DNA from: Microbacterium azadirachtae
GTDB lineage: Bacteria > Actinomycetota > Actinomycetes > Actinomycetales > Microbacteriaceae
Direction: 5' to 3'
NCBI RefSeq assembly: GCF_000956545.1
Contig: NZ_JYIT01000050.1
Location: forward strand, 1 to 34,104
Length of the DNA: 34,104 nt
In this document: in pieces, positions 16,345-23,396 of the stretch
Layout of the letters: each line of letters starts with the position of its first letter
How positions within the stretch are numbered: the first letter of the stretch is position 1
Program-made: the position numbers and the translations under genes
Notes under the pieces: model-generated
What the model was told of the DNA's origin: nothing
The model's database searches: none
Seen by the model: only the letters and a program-made list of their open reading frames with translations

Positions 16345-17103
16345 TCAGATCCGGGAGAGGAAGTCGTGGATCCGGGCGGCGGCGGGCTCCGCATCGCGGA
16401 TCATCGTCTCGTGACCGCAGCCCGGGATCTCCGCGAACTCGCCGCGCGGGATCGCCTCGGCCACGGCCTGGGTCCAGGCCCGGGGAGAGACCGGGTCGCG
16501 CTCGCCGCGCAGGACGAGCGTCGGCACGGCGATGCGCGGATAGACCTCCTCCGGGCGATGCGCGACGGTGGCGCGGATCTTGCGGACGATGTGCGGTCCG
16601 GCGCGCAGGTACTCCCGCACGCCGCGGATCACCACCCGGGGGTCGATCGATGCGGTGTCGTGCAGGAAGCGCAGCGCCTGCCGAGCGACGCGGCGGGCAC
16701 CGGCGTCGACCGTCGGCGCCGCGAGCACGACCGCGCGCACCCGGTCGGGGTGGCGCACCGCGAGCTCGGCCGCCACCTGGCTGCCCATCGAGTGCCCGAT
16801 CACGATGACCGGCGGCGTGCCCGTGGCGGCGAGATGCGCGGCGATCAGGTCGGCGTGCTCGGGCATCGTGAGCGGCAGCTCGGGCTCCGGCGCCGCGCCG
16901 AACCCCGGGAGGTCGACCGCGACGACCGTGCCGTCGAGCCGGCGCGCGAGTTCTCCGAACACGCTGCGGCCCATGCCGAGGCCGTGCGCGAGCAGGAAGA
17001 CGTGCGACCCGGATCCGGTCCTCTCGGCGATCAGGGTCGACGAGCCCTCGGAGAAGGCGGCGACGCTCCCGCCGAAGGCCGGCGTCAGGTCGGGAGTGCT
17101 CAC
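16345..17103 (-). CDS. Alpha/beta hydrolase
   Basis: This 252-aa alpha/beta-hydrolase-fold protein has a complete triad: Ser105 in the nucleophile elbow GHSMG, Asp203 in RGERDPVS and His231 in GCGHE. The oxyanion-hole motif LLAHGLGMGR lies near residue 40. The GTG at 17103 is the only usable start, as a stop lies five codons upstream in frame; it is preceded by a purine-rich GGAGTGGAGGA. The substrate is unknown; esterase or C-C hydrolase (MhpC-like) is possible. It lies 66 nt after the YhgE-type gene on the same strand, so read-through from that operon is possible. Confidence 0.9.
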   Translation of the reverse strand: MSTPDLTPAFGGSVAAFSEGSSTLIAERTGSGSHVFLLAHGLGMGRSVFGELARRLDGTVVAVDLPGFGAAPEPELPLTMPEHADLIAAHLAATGTPPVIVIGHSMGSQVAAELAVRHPDRVRAVVLAAPTVDAGARRVARQALRFLHDTASIDPRVVIRGVREYLRAGPHIVRKIRATVAHRPEEVYPRIAVPTLVLRGERDPVSPRAWTQAVAEAIPRGEFAEIPGCGHETMIRDAEPAAARIHDFLSRI

Positions 17104-17169
17104 TCCTCCACTCCATCACATCCGGCGTCGCTCGCCGTCCCCACCGCTCGCACCGTCCGCGCCCCGGGC

Positions 17170-19065
17170 TCAGCCGATCAGGCTGGGCTGCAGGTCGCGC
17201 AGGGTGCGCTTGTGGGTCATCCTCGTCACGCCGATCATCGCGACCAGCAGGGAGCCGACGAGCCAGATCCCGAGCACGCCCAGATCGGTCATCGCCCGTC
17301 CCACCTGACCGCCGTACATGAGCTGGCGCATCGCATCGACGACGTATCCCATGGGGAGCACGTGGTGCAGCGCGGCCAGCGGCGCCGGCAGGGTCTGCCA
17401 GGGGAACGTGCCGCCCGCCGTCACGAGCTGCAGCACCATCAGCACCAGGCCCATGAACTGCCCGACGGATCCGAGCCACACGTTCAGCGCCAGGATGATC
17501 GCGGCATACGTGGCCGACGCGACCACCATGATCCCGAGCGCGCCCCAGCCGTTCTGGAAGGTGAACCCGAGCGCCCAGGCGAGCACGCCCAGCAGGCCCA
17601 GCATCTGCAGGGCGCCGAATCCGGCGGGGGTGAGCCAGCCGGCCAGCGTGATCCGGATCGGCGAATGCAGGGCCGTCACGGCCCGCCGCGAGATCGGCTT
17701 GATGATGAGGAACAGCGCGTAGATGCCGATCCAGCCGGCCAGCGCCGCGAAGAACGGGGCGAGCCCCTGTCCGTAGTCCTTGGCGGCGGCGACCTTGTCG
17801 CTGGACACGTCGACGGGGTTCGCGATGGTCTTCGCCTGCTGCTCGCGCAGCTCGGGGGTGGATGACGGGATCGCGTCGACGCCGGCCTTCAGCCCGTCGC
17901 GCAGCGTCGCGATGCCGTTCGCCAGCGTGCCGAGGCCGTCGTGCAGCGCCTTCGCGCCGTCGCGGGCGCTCGCCGCGCCGGTGCTCAGGGCGGCAGCGCC
18001 CGATGCGGCGGTCTGCGCGCCGTTCGCGAGCTGCTGCGACTTGTCGGCGAGCGTCGCGCTCCCCGACGCCACCTGGGCGCTGCCGTCGGCGAGCTGGTCG
18101 ATCTTGCCGACCGCGCCCTGCACCGTGTCGTTGCCGTTGCGGAGCTTGTCGCCGAGCGGATCCAGCTTCGCCAGCACCGCGTCGACCTCCGCCGGGGAGA
18201 GGCCGCGGTCGGCCAGCGCGGTCGCGATGTCGCTGCGCACCTGCGGCAGCGCATCGGTCGCCTGCTGCACCAGGGATCCGGCCTCGTTCGCATACTGCGC
18301 GAGCTGCTGATTGCCGGCGCTCACCTGCTGCGCGCCGTCGGCCAGGGTCGCCGCGCCGTCCGCCAGCTGCTGCGAGCCGTCGGCGAGCTGTTGCGTGCCC
18401 CCGGCGAGCTGCGCCGCGCCGTCGGCGAGCTGCGCGGTCCCGTCGGCGAGCTGACCGCTGCCGCTCACGGCCGTGTTCGCGCCGTCGAAGAGCTTGCCGG
18501 CGCCGTCGGCCGCCTCGCCGAGCTTGGCGCGCACGTCGCTGAGCCCCGTGAGAAGCTTGTCGGCCGCCTCCTGTCCCACCATCTCGGCGACCGATCGGCG
18601 GATCTTCTCGACCGCGCCGGATCCGATCGACGACGCGAGGTAGTTGTTGGCGTCGTTGGTCTCGAGCTCGATCCGCGCCTGGTGCGGGCTCGTGCCCGAG
18701 GACGAGAGCAGGGCTTCGGAGAAGTCCTTCGGGATCGTCACCGTGAAGTCGACGTCGCCGTTCTTGAGCGCCGCGCGCGCGGCCGGTGCGCTCAGGCGCT
18801 GCCAGTCGAACGCCTTGCCCTCGACGAGGTTGTCCGCGACCTTCTCGCCGTAGTTCGTGGTGGTGTCGCCGGAGGTCGCTCCTGCGTCGTCGACGACGAG
18901 TCCCACCGGGACCTCGGTGAACTTGCCGTAGGGATCCTGGTTCGCCCACAGGTACAGCCCGCCGTACAGGATCGGCACGGCCATCAGGGCGATCAGGGCG
19001 ATCACGGCCATCGGCGACGCGGTCAGCCGGCGCAGCTCGGCGCCGATCATGGCGGGGATCTTCAT
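17170..19065 (-). CDS. YhgE/Pip family membrane protein
   Basis: This 631-aa protein has one N-terminal TM (about 18-41), a long extracytoplasmic region and about six C-terminal TM segments (from about 430), the YhgE/Pip and ABC2-type layout. It opens with the family motif PILYGGLYLWANQDPYG. The extracellular region has two blocks of heptads (about 187-256 and 320-395) with repeated LADG-x-x-Q units, predicted to form long coiled coils. Members include the phage-receptor protein Pip of Lactococcus and partners of type VII secretion, but the function here is not known. The ATG overlaps the stop of the pseudo-ATPase gene (ATGA), and the pair sits under a TetR regulator. Confidence 0.92.
   Translation of the reverse strand: MKIPAMIGAELRRLTASPMAVIALIALMAVPILYGGLYLWANQDPYGKFTEVPVGLVVDDAGATSGDTTTNYGEKVADNLVEGKAFDWQRLSAPAARAALKNGDVDFTVTIPKDFSEALLSSSGTSPHQARIELETNDANNYLASSIGSGAVEKIRRSVAEMVGQEAADKLLTGLSDVRAKLGEAADGAGKLFDGANTAVSGSGQLADGTAQLADGAAQLAGGTQQLADGSQQLADGAATLADGAQQVSAGNQQLAQYANEAGSLVQQATDALPQVRSDIATALADRGLSPAEVDAVLAKLDPLGDKLRNGNDTVQGAVGKIDQLADGSAQVASGSATLADKSQQLANGAQTAASGAAALSTGAASARDGAKALHDGLGTLANGIATLRDGLKAGVDAIPSSTPELREQQAKTIANPVDVSSDKVAAAKDYGQGLAPFFAALAGWIGIYALFLIIKPISRRAVTALHSPIRITLAGWLTPAGFGALQMLGLLGVLAWALGFTFQNGWGALGIMVVASATYAAIILALNVWLGSVGQFMGLVLMVLQLVTAGGTFPWQTLPAPLAALHHVLPMGYVVDAMRQLMYGGQVGRAMTDLGVLGIWLVGSLLVAMIGVTRMTHKRTLRDLQPSLIG
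18302..18462 (-). repeat. Tandem 21-bp repeats encoding LADG heptads
   Basis: Within the YhgE-type gene about eight imperfect 21-bp units follow one another. Each reads on the plus strand roughly as gccgtcggcgagctg plus six variable bases, and each encodes one heptad of the form x-Q-L-A-D-G-x. Copy number could vary between strains by slippage, which would change the length of the extracellular coiled coil in steps of seven residues. Confidence 0.75.
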
Positions 19066-20006
19066 CGCTCGGCTCCGTTCTCGGTCTCGGTGGGGTGGTC
19101 GGTGGCGGTGTCGTCGGTCCCTGAGCTCGTCGAAGGGACGTCGTCGGGGGTGGTCGCTTCGATGGGCTCAGCGACCGGCTCGGTCGCCTCGGGGTCGTTG
19201 AGCGAAGACGCTGCAGGCGCCTGAGACGAAACGCGGTGCTCGTCGGGTGGCGGCGTTTCGTCTCGCTCCGGCTCCGCCGGTGCGCGCTCATCGTCCAAGG
19301 GCGGGAGCAGCTCCTCATCCTGCCCCGCGTCGATCGCGGTCGTGGATCCTGTGATGTCCGCGAGCGGACGCACGGGCACCGTGGCGTTGGACGGATAGTC
19401 GGTCTCGAGCGCCTCGGGCAGCTGCTCGATGACCGCGGCGGCCGAGCCGCCCACGATCACGAGCACCGCGAATCCGCGGTCCGCGAACTCGGACGCGATG
19501 CGCCACCAGCCCTCGGGTCGCCCGCCGTGCCGATCGGGGGAGACCAGCACGAACCCCTCGACGTCGTCGCGGAGCACGGCGAGCTCGGCCATCACGCGCA
19601 CGCGCACCGACGGCTTGATCGTGCCGATCGGCTGCGAGGCGAGCTCGGCGAAACCGATCTGCTCCAGCCAGCGCCGCGCGTGCAGCGGGGTCGCGGGGAG
19701 GCCGGCGAACATGAGCTCCTCGCCCACGACCGCGGCGAGGGTGACGCCCGGGTGCGGGTCGCTCACCTCGGGCGCGTCGACGAGGGCCATCCGGCGGCGC
19801 AGGTCGCGGTCGTTGCGGGTGCCGTCGATTGTGACACGCCCGCTGTCGGGGCGCATCCGCCCGGTGGCGATGAGTCCCAGCACCGTGGGACGCAGCTCGG
19901 TCTCGGCGAGGACGAAGCGGGCGTGGCCCGTCTCGATCTCGAGGGAGGTGGTGGGCAGCGCGTGGCCCTTCTTGCCCTTGCTGACCTCGTGCACGGCGAT
20001 TCTCAT
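19062..20006 (-). CDS. ABC ATPase-like protein with decayed nucleotide-binding motifs and a repeat-derived tail
   Basis: This 314-aa protein aligns by eye with ABC ATP-binding subunits: RPDSGRVTIDG (about 52-62), the PGVTLAAVV helix after the Q-loop (about 86-94), and GTIKPSVRVRVMAELAVL (about 128-145) at the signature region. Every nucleotide-handling motif is altered: Walker A is AETELRPT with no Gly-Lys-Thr/Ser, Walker B ends LVSPDRHGG with no Asp-Glu, the signature lacks LSGG, and the H-loop His is Gly. It is probably a non-hydrolysing scaffold or regulator for the YhgE-type protein. The Pro/Glu/Thr/Ser-rich tail (about 225-314) is encoded by REP-like palindromes. The start has GAGGAGGG upstream and overlaps the tetR stop (ATGA). 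Confidence 0.85.
   Translation of the reverse strand: MRIAVHEVSKGKKGHALPTTSLEIETGHARFVLAETELRPTVLGLIATGRMRPDSGRVTIDGTRNDRDLRRRMALVDAPEVSDPHPGVTLAAVVGEELMFAGLPATPLHARRWLEQIGFAELASQPIGTIKPSVRVRVMAELAVLRDDVEGFVLVSPDRHGGRPEGWWRIASEFADRGFAVLVIVGGSAAAVIEQLPEALETDYPSNATVPVRPLADITGSTTAIDAGQDEELLPPLDDERAPAEPERDETPPPDEHRVSSQAPAASSLNDPEATEPVAEPIEATTPDDVPSTSSGTDDTATDHPTETENGAER
19116..19140. repeat. REP-like palindrome inside coding sequence, copy 1
   Basis: A 25-bp element with arms GTCCCT (19117-19122) and AGGGAC (19134-19139) around a GAGCTCGTCGA core. Read on the minus strand it encodes the V-P-S-T-S-S-G-T segment of the pseudo-ATPase tail. Its reverse complement matches copy 2 at 20 of 25 positions. 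Confidence 0.75.
19152..19176. repeat. REP-like palindrome inside coding sequence, copy 2
   Basis: A 25-bp element with arms GGTCGC (19152-19157) and GCGACC (19171-19176), inverted relative to copy 1. The paired arm positions that differ between the two copies change together (G-C to C-G), as expected if the stem is maintained. It encodes the V-A-E-P-I-E-A-T part of the tail. Confidence 0.75.
19223..19264. repeat. Perfect 12-bp inverted repeat of the GAGACGAAACGC type inside coding sequence
   Basis: GAGACGAAACGC (19223-19234) and GCGTTTCGTCTC (19253-19264) pair perfectly around an 18-nt loop. The left flank carries GTTGAGCGAAG (19197-19207). Together these resemble the dispersed GTTGAGCG...CGAGACGAAACGC element that I recall from Microbacteriaceae intergenic regions. 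Here it is translated as part of the pseudo-ATPase tail (H-R-V-S-S-Q-A-P-A-A-S-S-L-N-D). Confidence 0.75.
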
Positions 20007-20671
20007 GCGCGGCCCTCCTCGGCGGGAATCGTGGCAAGCGTATCGGGCGCCACGGTCGCCGCGAGCTCCGGGTGGGCGGCGAGCAGTGTGTCGATCTCCC
20101 GCCAGCCGAGACCGGCGATGCTGAGCACGGCACGCACGGCGATGCCGGCGGCGACGGGGGAGGAGGCGTCGGTGCGGGTGACCACGGTGCGGGCGCTCTC
20201 CTCGATGAGCCGGGCGAGGGTCGGCGCGGTCATGTCCTGCCGCAGCTCGCCGTCGTCCTGTCCGCGGCGCACGAGCGCGGCGAGCACGCGTCGCAGCGGG
20301 GCGAGCGCGGTGGCCGTCTCCTCGACGTGCGCCTCGTCGAGGGCGATCGCGGCGGCGACCTGCACGTGCGCCGCTTCGCGCCACAGGTCGGCGGTGAGCC
20401 GGGCCAAGGCGATGCGGCTGTCCGGATCGTCGACGCGCTGCGCGATGGCGTTGAAGCGCGCCGCCCCGGCCGAGATCAGGGCGTGCACCAGTGCGGTGCG
20501 GTCATCGAAGTGTCCGTAGAGCGCGCGTCGGCTGAGCCCGGCGGCGCGGGCGATCTGGTCGACGGACGCGTGCGGGTCTGCGGCGAGGGCCTGTGAGGCG
20601 GCGGCGAGGATGCCCGCCCGGTTCTCGGCGGCATCCCGGCGCTGCCGGCGGGGTGCGATGGTGTCGGTCAC
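20003..20671 (-). CDS. TetR family transcriptional regulator
   Basis: This 222-aa regulator has an N-terminal TetR HTH: AGILAAASQALAADPHASVDQIARAAGLSRRALYGHFDDRTALVHALI (about 19-66), with the hallmark GLSRRALYGHF recognition helix, then an all-helical ligand domain. The GTG start follows a leaderless -10 (TACACT, 6 nt). It is first in the operon with the pseudo-ATPase and YhgE-type genes (ATGA overlaps), so it probably controls all three and itself through the 16-bp palindrome at 20693-20708. The ligand is unknown. Confidence 0.93.
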   Translation of the reverse strand: MTDTIAPRRQRRDAAENRAGILAAASQALAADPHASVDQIARAAGLSRRALYGHFDDRTALVHALISAGAARFNAIAQRVDDPDSRIALARLTADLWREAAHVQVAAAIALDEAHVEETATALAPLRRVLAALVRRGQDDGELRQDMTAPTLARLIEESARTVVTRTDASSPVAAGIAVRAVLSIAGLGWREIDTLLAAHPELAATVAPDTLATIPAEEGRA

Positions 20672-20677
20672 CGGACA

Positions 20678-20709
20678 AGTGTACAGCTAAAGTGCACACG
20701 AGTGTGCAA
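20678..20709 (-). promoter_or_regulatory. tetR promoter with TGCACAC-GA-GTGTGCA operator
   Basis: On the minus strand a -10 TACACT (20683-20678) lies 6 nt before the GTG. A TTGCAC -35-like hexamer (20709-20704) lies 20 bp away, which is long. Between and overlapping them is the perfect dyad TGCACAC/GTGTGCA (20693-20699/20702-20708). A related half-site GTGTAC lies at 20679-20684. This is a typical TetR autorepression site. Confidence 0.75.
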
Positions 20710-20986
20710 GTTATGGATCCTCCATTGCCGCATCGATGATGTCGGCGGCCACGCAGCTCGGGCTGTAGGTTCCGAGGGAAGATGTCGGAATCCAACGTGA
20801 CATGTCGCTCAGATGTCACATCGGACACGATGACCGCCAGCTATGCCGGAATCAGTGCTTTCCAGTGCCAACCTCTGCCCGAACCTACAGGAACTGAGGA
20901 TCCTGTCGAAGATGGCACTGTCCGCAACTTGCGTCGGCGGACCTGCCCGAGCTCGGCAGGACCGGAGGTGGCACGCATGGGGCGCA
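20710..20986. other. Gene-free stretch with a GTGACAT/ATGTCAC dyad
   Basis: I see no supportable gene here. A dyad GTGACAT (20797-20803)/ATGTCAC (20813-20819) with a 9-nt spacer sits among several GATGTC/CATGTC words. This may be a regulatory site or the worn edge of an accessory element. The GC content begins to drop in this stretch. Confidence 0.4.
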
Positions 20987-21244
20987 CTATCGCAACAGGA
21001 GCGGTAGCAGGTGCTCGGGCGCCCAGCCCGCGCTGAGGAGCAGGATGATCGGGAACACCAACATCCCGACGGCCCTCCGCACGACCTTCAACCAGGCGTG
21101 CACCGCATCCGCGCGCTCGACGCTGGCGTGGTTGACGGCACGAGCCTCCCGTTCACGAGCCTCGGCGATCTCGGCCCGCAGTTCGGCTTCCTCGAGCGCC
21201 GCGAACAACGCGTTGTGGTGCCGGCGCCGTCTCTTTGTGTCCAT
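20987..21244 (-). CDS. Small coiled-coil/membrane protein of unknown function
   Basis: This 85-aa protein begins MDTKRRRRHHNALFAALEEAELRAEI in short form, with a basic start, a charged helical stretch rich in Ala/Glu/Arg (about 10-45, coiled-coil-like) and a C-terminal hydrophobic segment (about 57-74, VVRRAVGMLVFPIILLLSAG) that could span the membrane. The ribosome site is weak (GGGT), so the start is uncertain, and an in-frame GTG lies two codons upstream. It lies downstream of the DprA remnant, beyond a hairpin. I do not recognise a family. Confidence 0.45.
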   Translation of the reverse strand: MDTKRRRRHHNALFAALEEAELRAEIAEAREREARAVNHASVERADAVHAWLKVVRRAVGMLVFPIILLLSAGWAPEHLLPLLLR

Positions 21245-21287
21245 ACCCACATGAGTGCGGCGGGCGAGCGGCGGCGTGCGAGGTCCG

Positions 21288-21326
21288 GCGTGTCGGGCCC
21301 CTCTGCGTGGGCGGACCCCGACACGC
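21288..21326 (-). terminator. Terminator-like hairpin after the DprA remnant
   Basis: GCGTGTCGGG (21288-21297) and CCCGACACGC (21317-21326) form a perfect 10-bp stem with a 19-nt loop, 5 nt after the stop of the dprA-like frame on the minus strand. No U tract follows in that direction. Confidence 0.6.
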
Positions 21327-21331
21327 AAAGA

Positions 21332-21970
21332 TCAAGCCGCGCTGTCGAGCGCCAGCATCGCGTGCGGGTCGACCAGCTCCCGCACGTCCGCGGAGCAGGT
21401 GATCACCTGTGTGCCAATCTGCCGCAGCAGAGCGTGGCAGCCCATCGACGTCGATGACGTGATCGGACCTGGAATGATCCCCAAGCCCCGACCGAGCTCG
21501 TGCGCGTGCGTGCAGACCGCGAGGGCTCCCGACCGGATGCCGACCTCTGCGATCACCGTGGCGCGCGTCGCTGCCGCGAGAAGCAGGGACCTGCTGACGA
21601 AGCGCCAACGCGTCGGCGCGGTCCCCAAGGGCATCTCAGACACCACCGCGCACCCCCTCGCAGCTGAGGCCTGGTCGAACAGGGAGGCGTGCCCGGAGGG
21701 GGGAGGTGAGATCGACGCCGCGGCCGCCCAAACGACGGCGCGTCCGCCGACTCGCAGCGTGGCACGCAGCGCCGTCGCGTCGATGCCGTATGCCCCGCCA
21801 GTGTGGACCGGGGTGCCCTCGGCGGCGATCTCGGCGACGAGCTCGTTCGTCACGTGCTCGCCATACGCGCTCGAGGCGCGCGCTCCCGACCACGTAAGCG
21901 CACCAGGAGCAGCCAACGCGGCCGCGTCGCAGCGAACGTAAAGGACGTGAGGCGCGATCGCGTTTGTTTC
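21332..21970 (-). pseudogene. dprA: DprA/Smf-like protein, N-terminally truncated
   Basis: This frame encodes the Rossmann-fold core of DprA, the protein that loads RecA on incoming DNA: GARASSAYGEHVTNELVA (family GSR-x-xS-x-YG), HTGGAYGIDATAL (SGgArGID), VVSEMPLGTAP (SE-x-P-G), SRSLLLAAAT (family RNRxIAGLS, with both Arg-Asn changed), SGALAVCTHAHELGR and IIPG. The nearest start is TTG at 21916, giving 194 aa. The same frame continues upstream with recognisable DprA sequence (PHVLYVRCD) to a stop at 21973-21971 and no start codon, so the N-terminal SAM-like region (about 100 residues) is lost. It is a fragment or a reduced DprA paralogue of the kind seen on mobile elements, not the housekeeping competence gene. 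Confidence 0.8.
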
Positions 21971-22088
21971 TCAGAGGCCGCCAGGCCGCTCGTGCTCGGC
22001 CGGCGGCGGGGGTGATCTGGTGCCATTGTCTGGTGATTGCGTGTCAGCAAGCGGGGTGGTGTCCCTGCACCTGGCTACGGTGCCAGAC

Positions 22089-23252
22089 ATGAGCGATACA
22101 GCGCAGATTGCTGCGACGATAGGTGGATCACCGGGTATCTGGGTGGCGGTACTCATGGTGGCGGTGGTTCTCGGGGCCGCGATCCTGGGGGCTGCGGGTC
22201 GGGTGGCGTCGCCACGGCTTCGTGCTGACGAGGAACGCGTCGATCTCTCGCGCCTTGCGCCCGAGCGATTGCACAGGATTCGCGCAGCTGTGATCCCGGG
22301 GCGGAAAGGCGCGTGGAATCGTCTGATCGCCGAGCACGACACGAATCGCGTCAAGGCCCAGCTGGCGGCTGCGCGGGCTACACGTCGCACGGTTGCCTGG
22401 TCGCTGCTGGTCGTCGCTGTCCTGCTGGTCGCGTCGTTGCTGTCGGTCGTCGCGATCTATGCCGAGGCGGCGCGCACGGCAGTGTTGTCCCTGTCGCTGG
22501 TGGTGCGCTTTGTCGGGCTGATGTTCATTGTCATGTTCGGTTGGTACGGGATCCCGATGTTCACGCTCTGGGCGCGTGGGGCTGTGGTGCGTGCGCGGAT
22601 GCCGTTCGCGTGGCGTCTGCTTGCCCGGAGCTCGGCGATCAGGACTCTGAGCGATCCCCGCGAGAACCGGTGGATCGGTCAGGAAAACCCTCGTGACGGG
22701 CGGGTCACCATCGCGACGGCCGCTCGGATGCTGAGCGAGATCGAAGCGGAGGTGATTGAGTTCTTCGCGAAGCCTCGACGCTCCAACGCGACCACGGTGC
22801 TGGTATGGCGGACATACGACGCACCTCGTGTCAGCCGAGTCTTGAACGCGAAAGCCCGGCTGCTCGGTCAGAACGGCACGGAGGTCGAGGTCGAGGAGAT
22901 CTATGACTGGATCGACCTCGTGGTCGACGAGCTCGTCAACCGCAAGACGAGAAGTCGAGTGCTCGCTGCAACGCCCATCGCAGACGAATTGCTGGAACCG
23001 CGCCAACGCGTGCAGGCGCGGCGCGTGCTTTGGCTCGGGTACTGGAAGTCACCCGCAGGCGTGTTCTCGTCGGTCCTTGCTCTGCTTCTTGGCATCACCG
23101 GAGTGAGCCTGATCTACCCGGGACTCCGCGACGCGTTCGGACCGCATCTGGAAGCACTGGGATGGCTGAAGACCATCGGCATCGTTGCCCTGACCCCGAT
23201 CATCACGCAGCTCGTCGCGGCGCTATTCCGCTGGAGGGAGCGGCAGCGTTGA
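22089..23252 (+). CDS. Multi-spanning membrane protein of unknown function
   Basis: This 387-aa protein has predicted TM segments near residues 12-35, 98-122, 128-152, 330-350 and 358-378, with a soluble middle region (about 160-325) that is charged and helical (DEERVDL, EIEAEVIEFF, VEVEEIYDWIDLVVDELVNRK). The ATG at 22089 is chosen because a -10-like TACGGT (22076-22081) lies 7 nt upstream; the frame is open further back to 22020. It lies in the lower-GC island between a DprA remnant and a convergent HEPN-motif gene. No known family is recognised. A membrane effector or sensor is one idea, from context only. Confidence 0.8.
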   Translation: MSDTAQIAATIGGSPGIWVAVLMVAVVLGAAILGAAGRVASPRLRADEERVDLSRLAPERLHRIRAAVIPGRKGAWNRLIAEHDTNRVKAQLAAARATRRTVAWSLLVVAVLLVASLLSVVAIYAEAARTAVLSLSLVVRFVGLMFIVMFGWYGIPMFTLWARGAVVRARMPFAWRLLARSSAIRTLSDPRENRWIGQENPRDGRVTIATAARMLSEIEAEVIEFFAKPRRSNATTVLVWRTYDAPRVSRVLNAKARLLGQNGTEVEVEEIYDWIDLVVDELVNRKTRSRVLAATPIADELLEPRQRVQARRVLWLGYWKSPAGVFSSVLALLLGITGVSLIYPGLRDAFGPHLEALGWLKTIGIVALTPIITQLVAALFRWRERQR

Positions 23253-23270
23253 GGTCCGTCGCCGCCCGTG

Positions 23271-23299
23271 GGGATGACGTACCTTTCGGTTGTCATCCC
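23271..23299. terminator. Bidirectional terminator between convergent island genes
   Basis: GGGATGAC (23271-23278) and GTCATCCC (23292-23299) form a perfect 8-bp stem, extended by an inner ACC/GGT pair around a TTTC loop. It sits in the 144-bp gap between the ends of the membrane-protein gene and the convergent 621-aa gene. Confidence 0.65.
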
Positions 23300-23396
23300 T
23301 ATTGCGGCATGATTTGCCGACCTCTCCGCCGTTGCGCATCGGCGACAGACTCGGAGCGCAGCGGGTGTAGTGGTTCTGGTCGCGGTTGCGGAGCGG

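Noticed and set aside
15100..17865. Very long plus-strand open frame (921 codons)
   Set aside because: It spans several real genes out of frame, including the convergent hydrolase, and its product is Arg/Ala/Asp-rich low-complexity sequence.
18301..18500. Regularly spaced repeats considered as a CRISPR-like array
   Set aside because: The 21-bp period is in frame and encodes heptads of a coiled coil; there are no spacers and no cas genes.
20797..20819. GTGACAT/ATGTCAC dyad considered as an insertion-sequence end
   Set aside because: No transposase fragment, no partner repeat and no target duplication are visible, so it is kept only as an unexplained dyad.
20782..21036. 84-codon open frame on the plus strand in the gap after tetR
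   Set aside because: No properly spaced ribosome site, irregular composition, and overlap with the better minus-strand small protein; probably chance.
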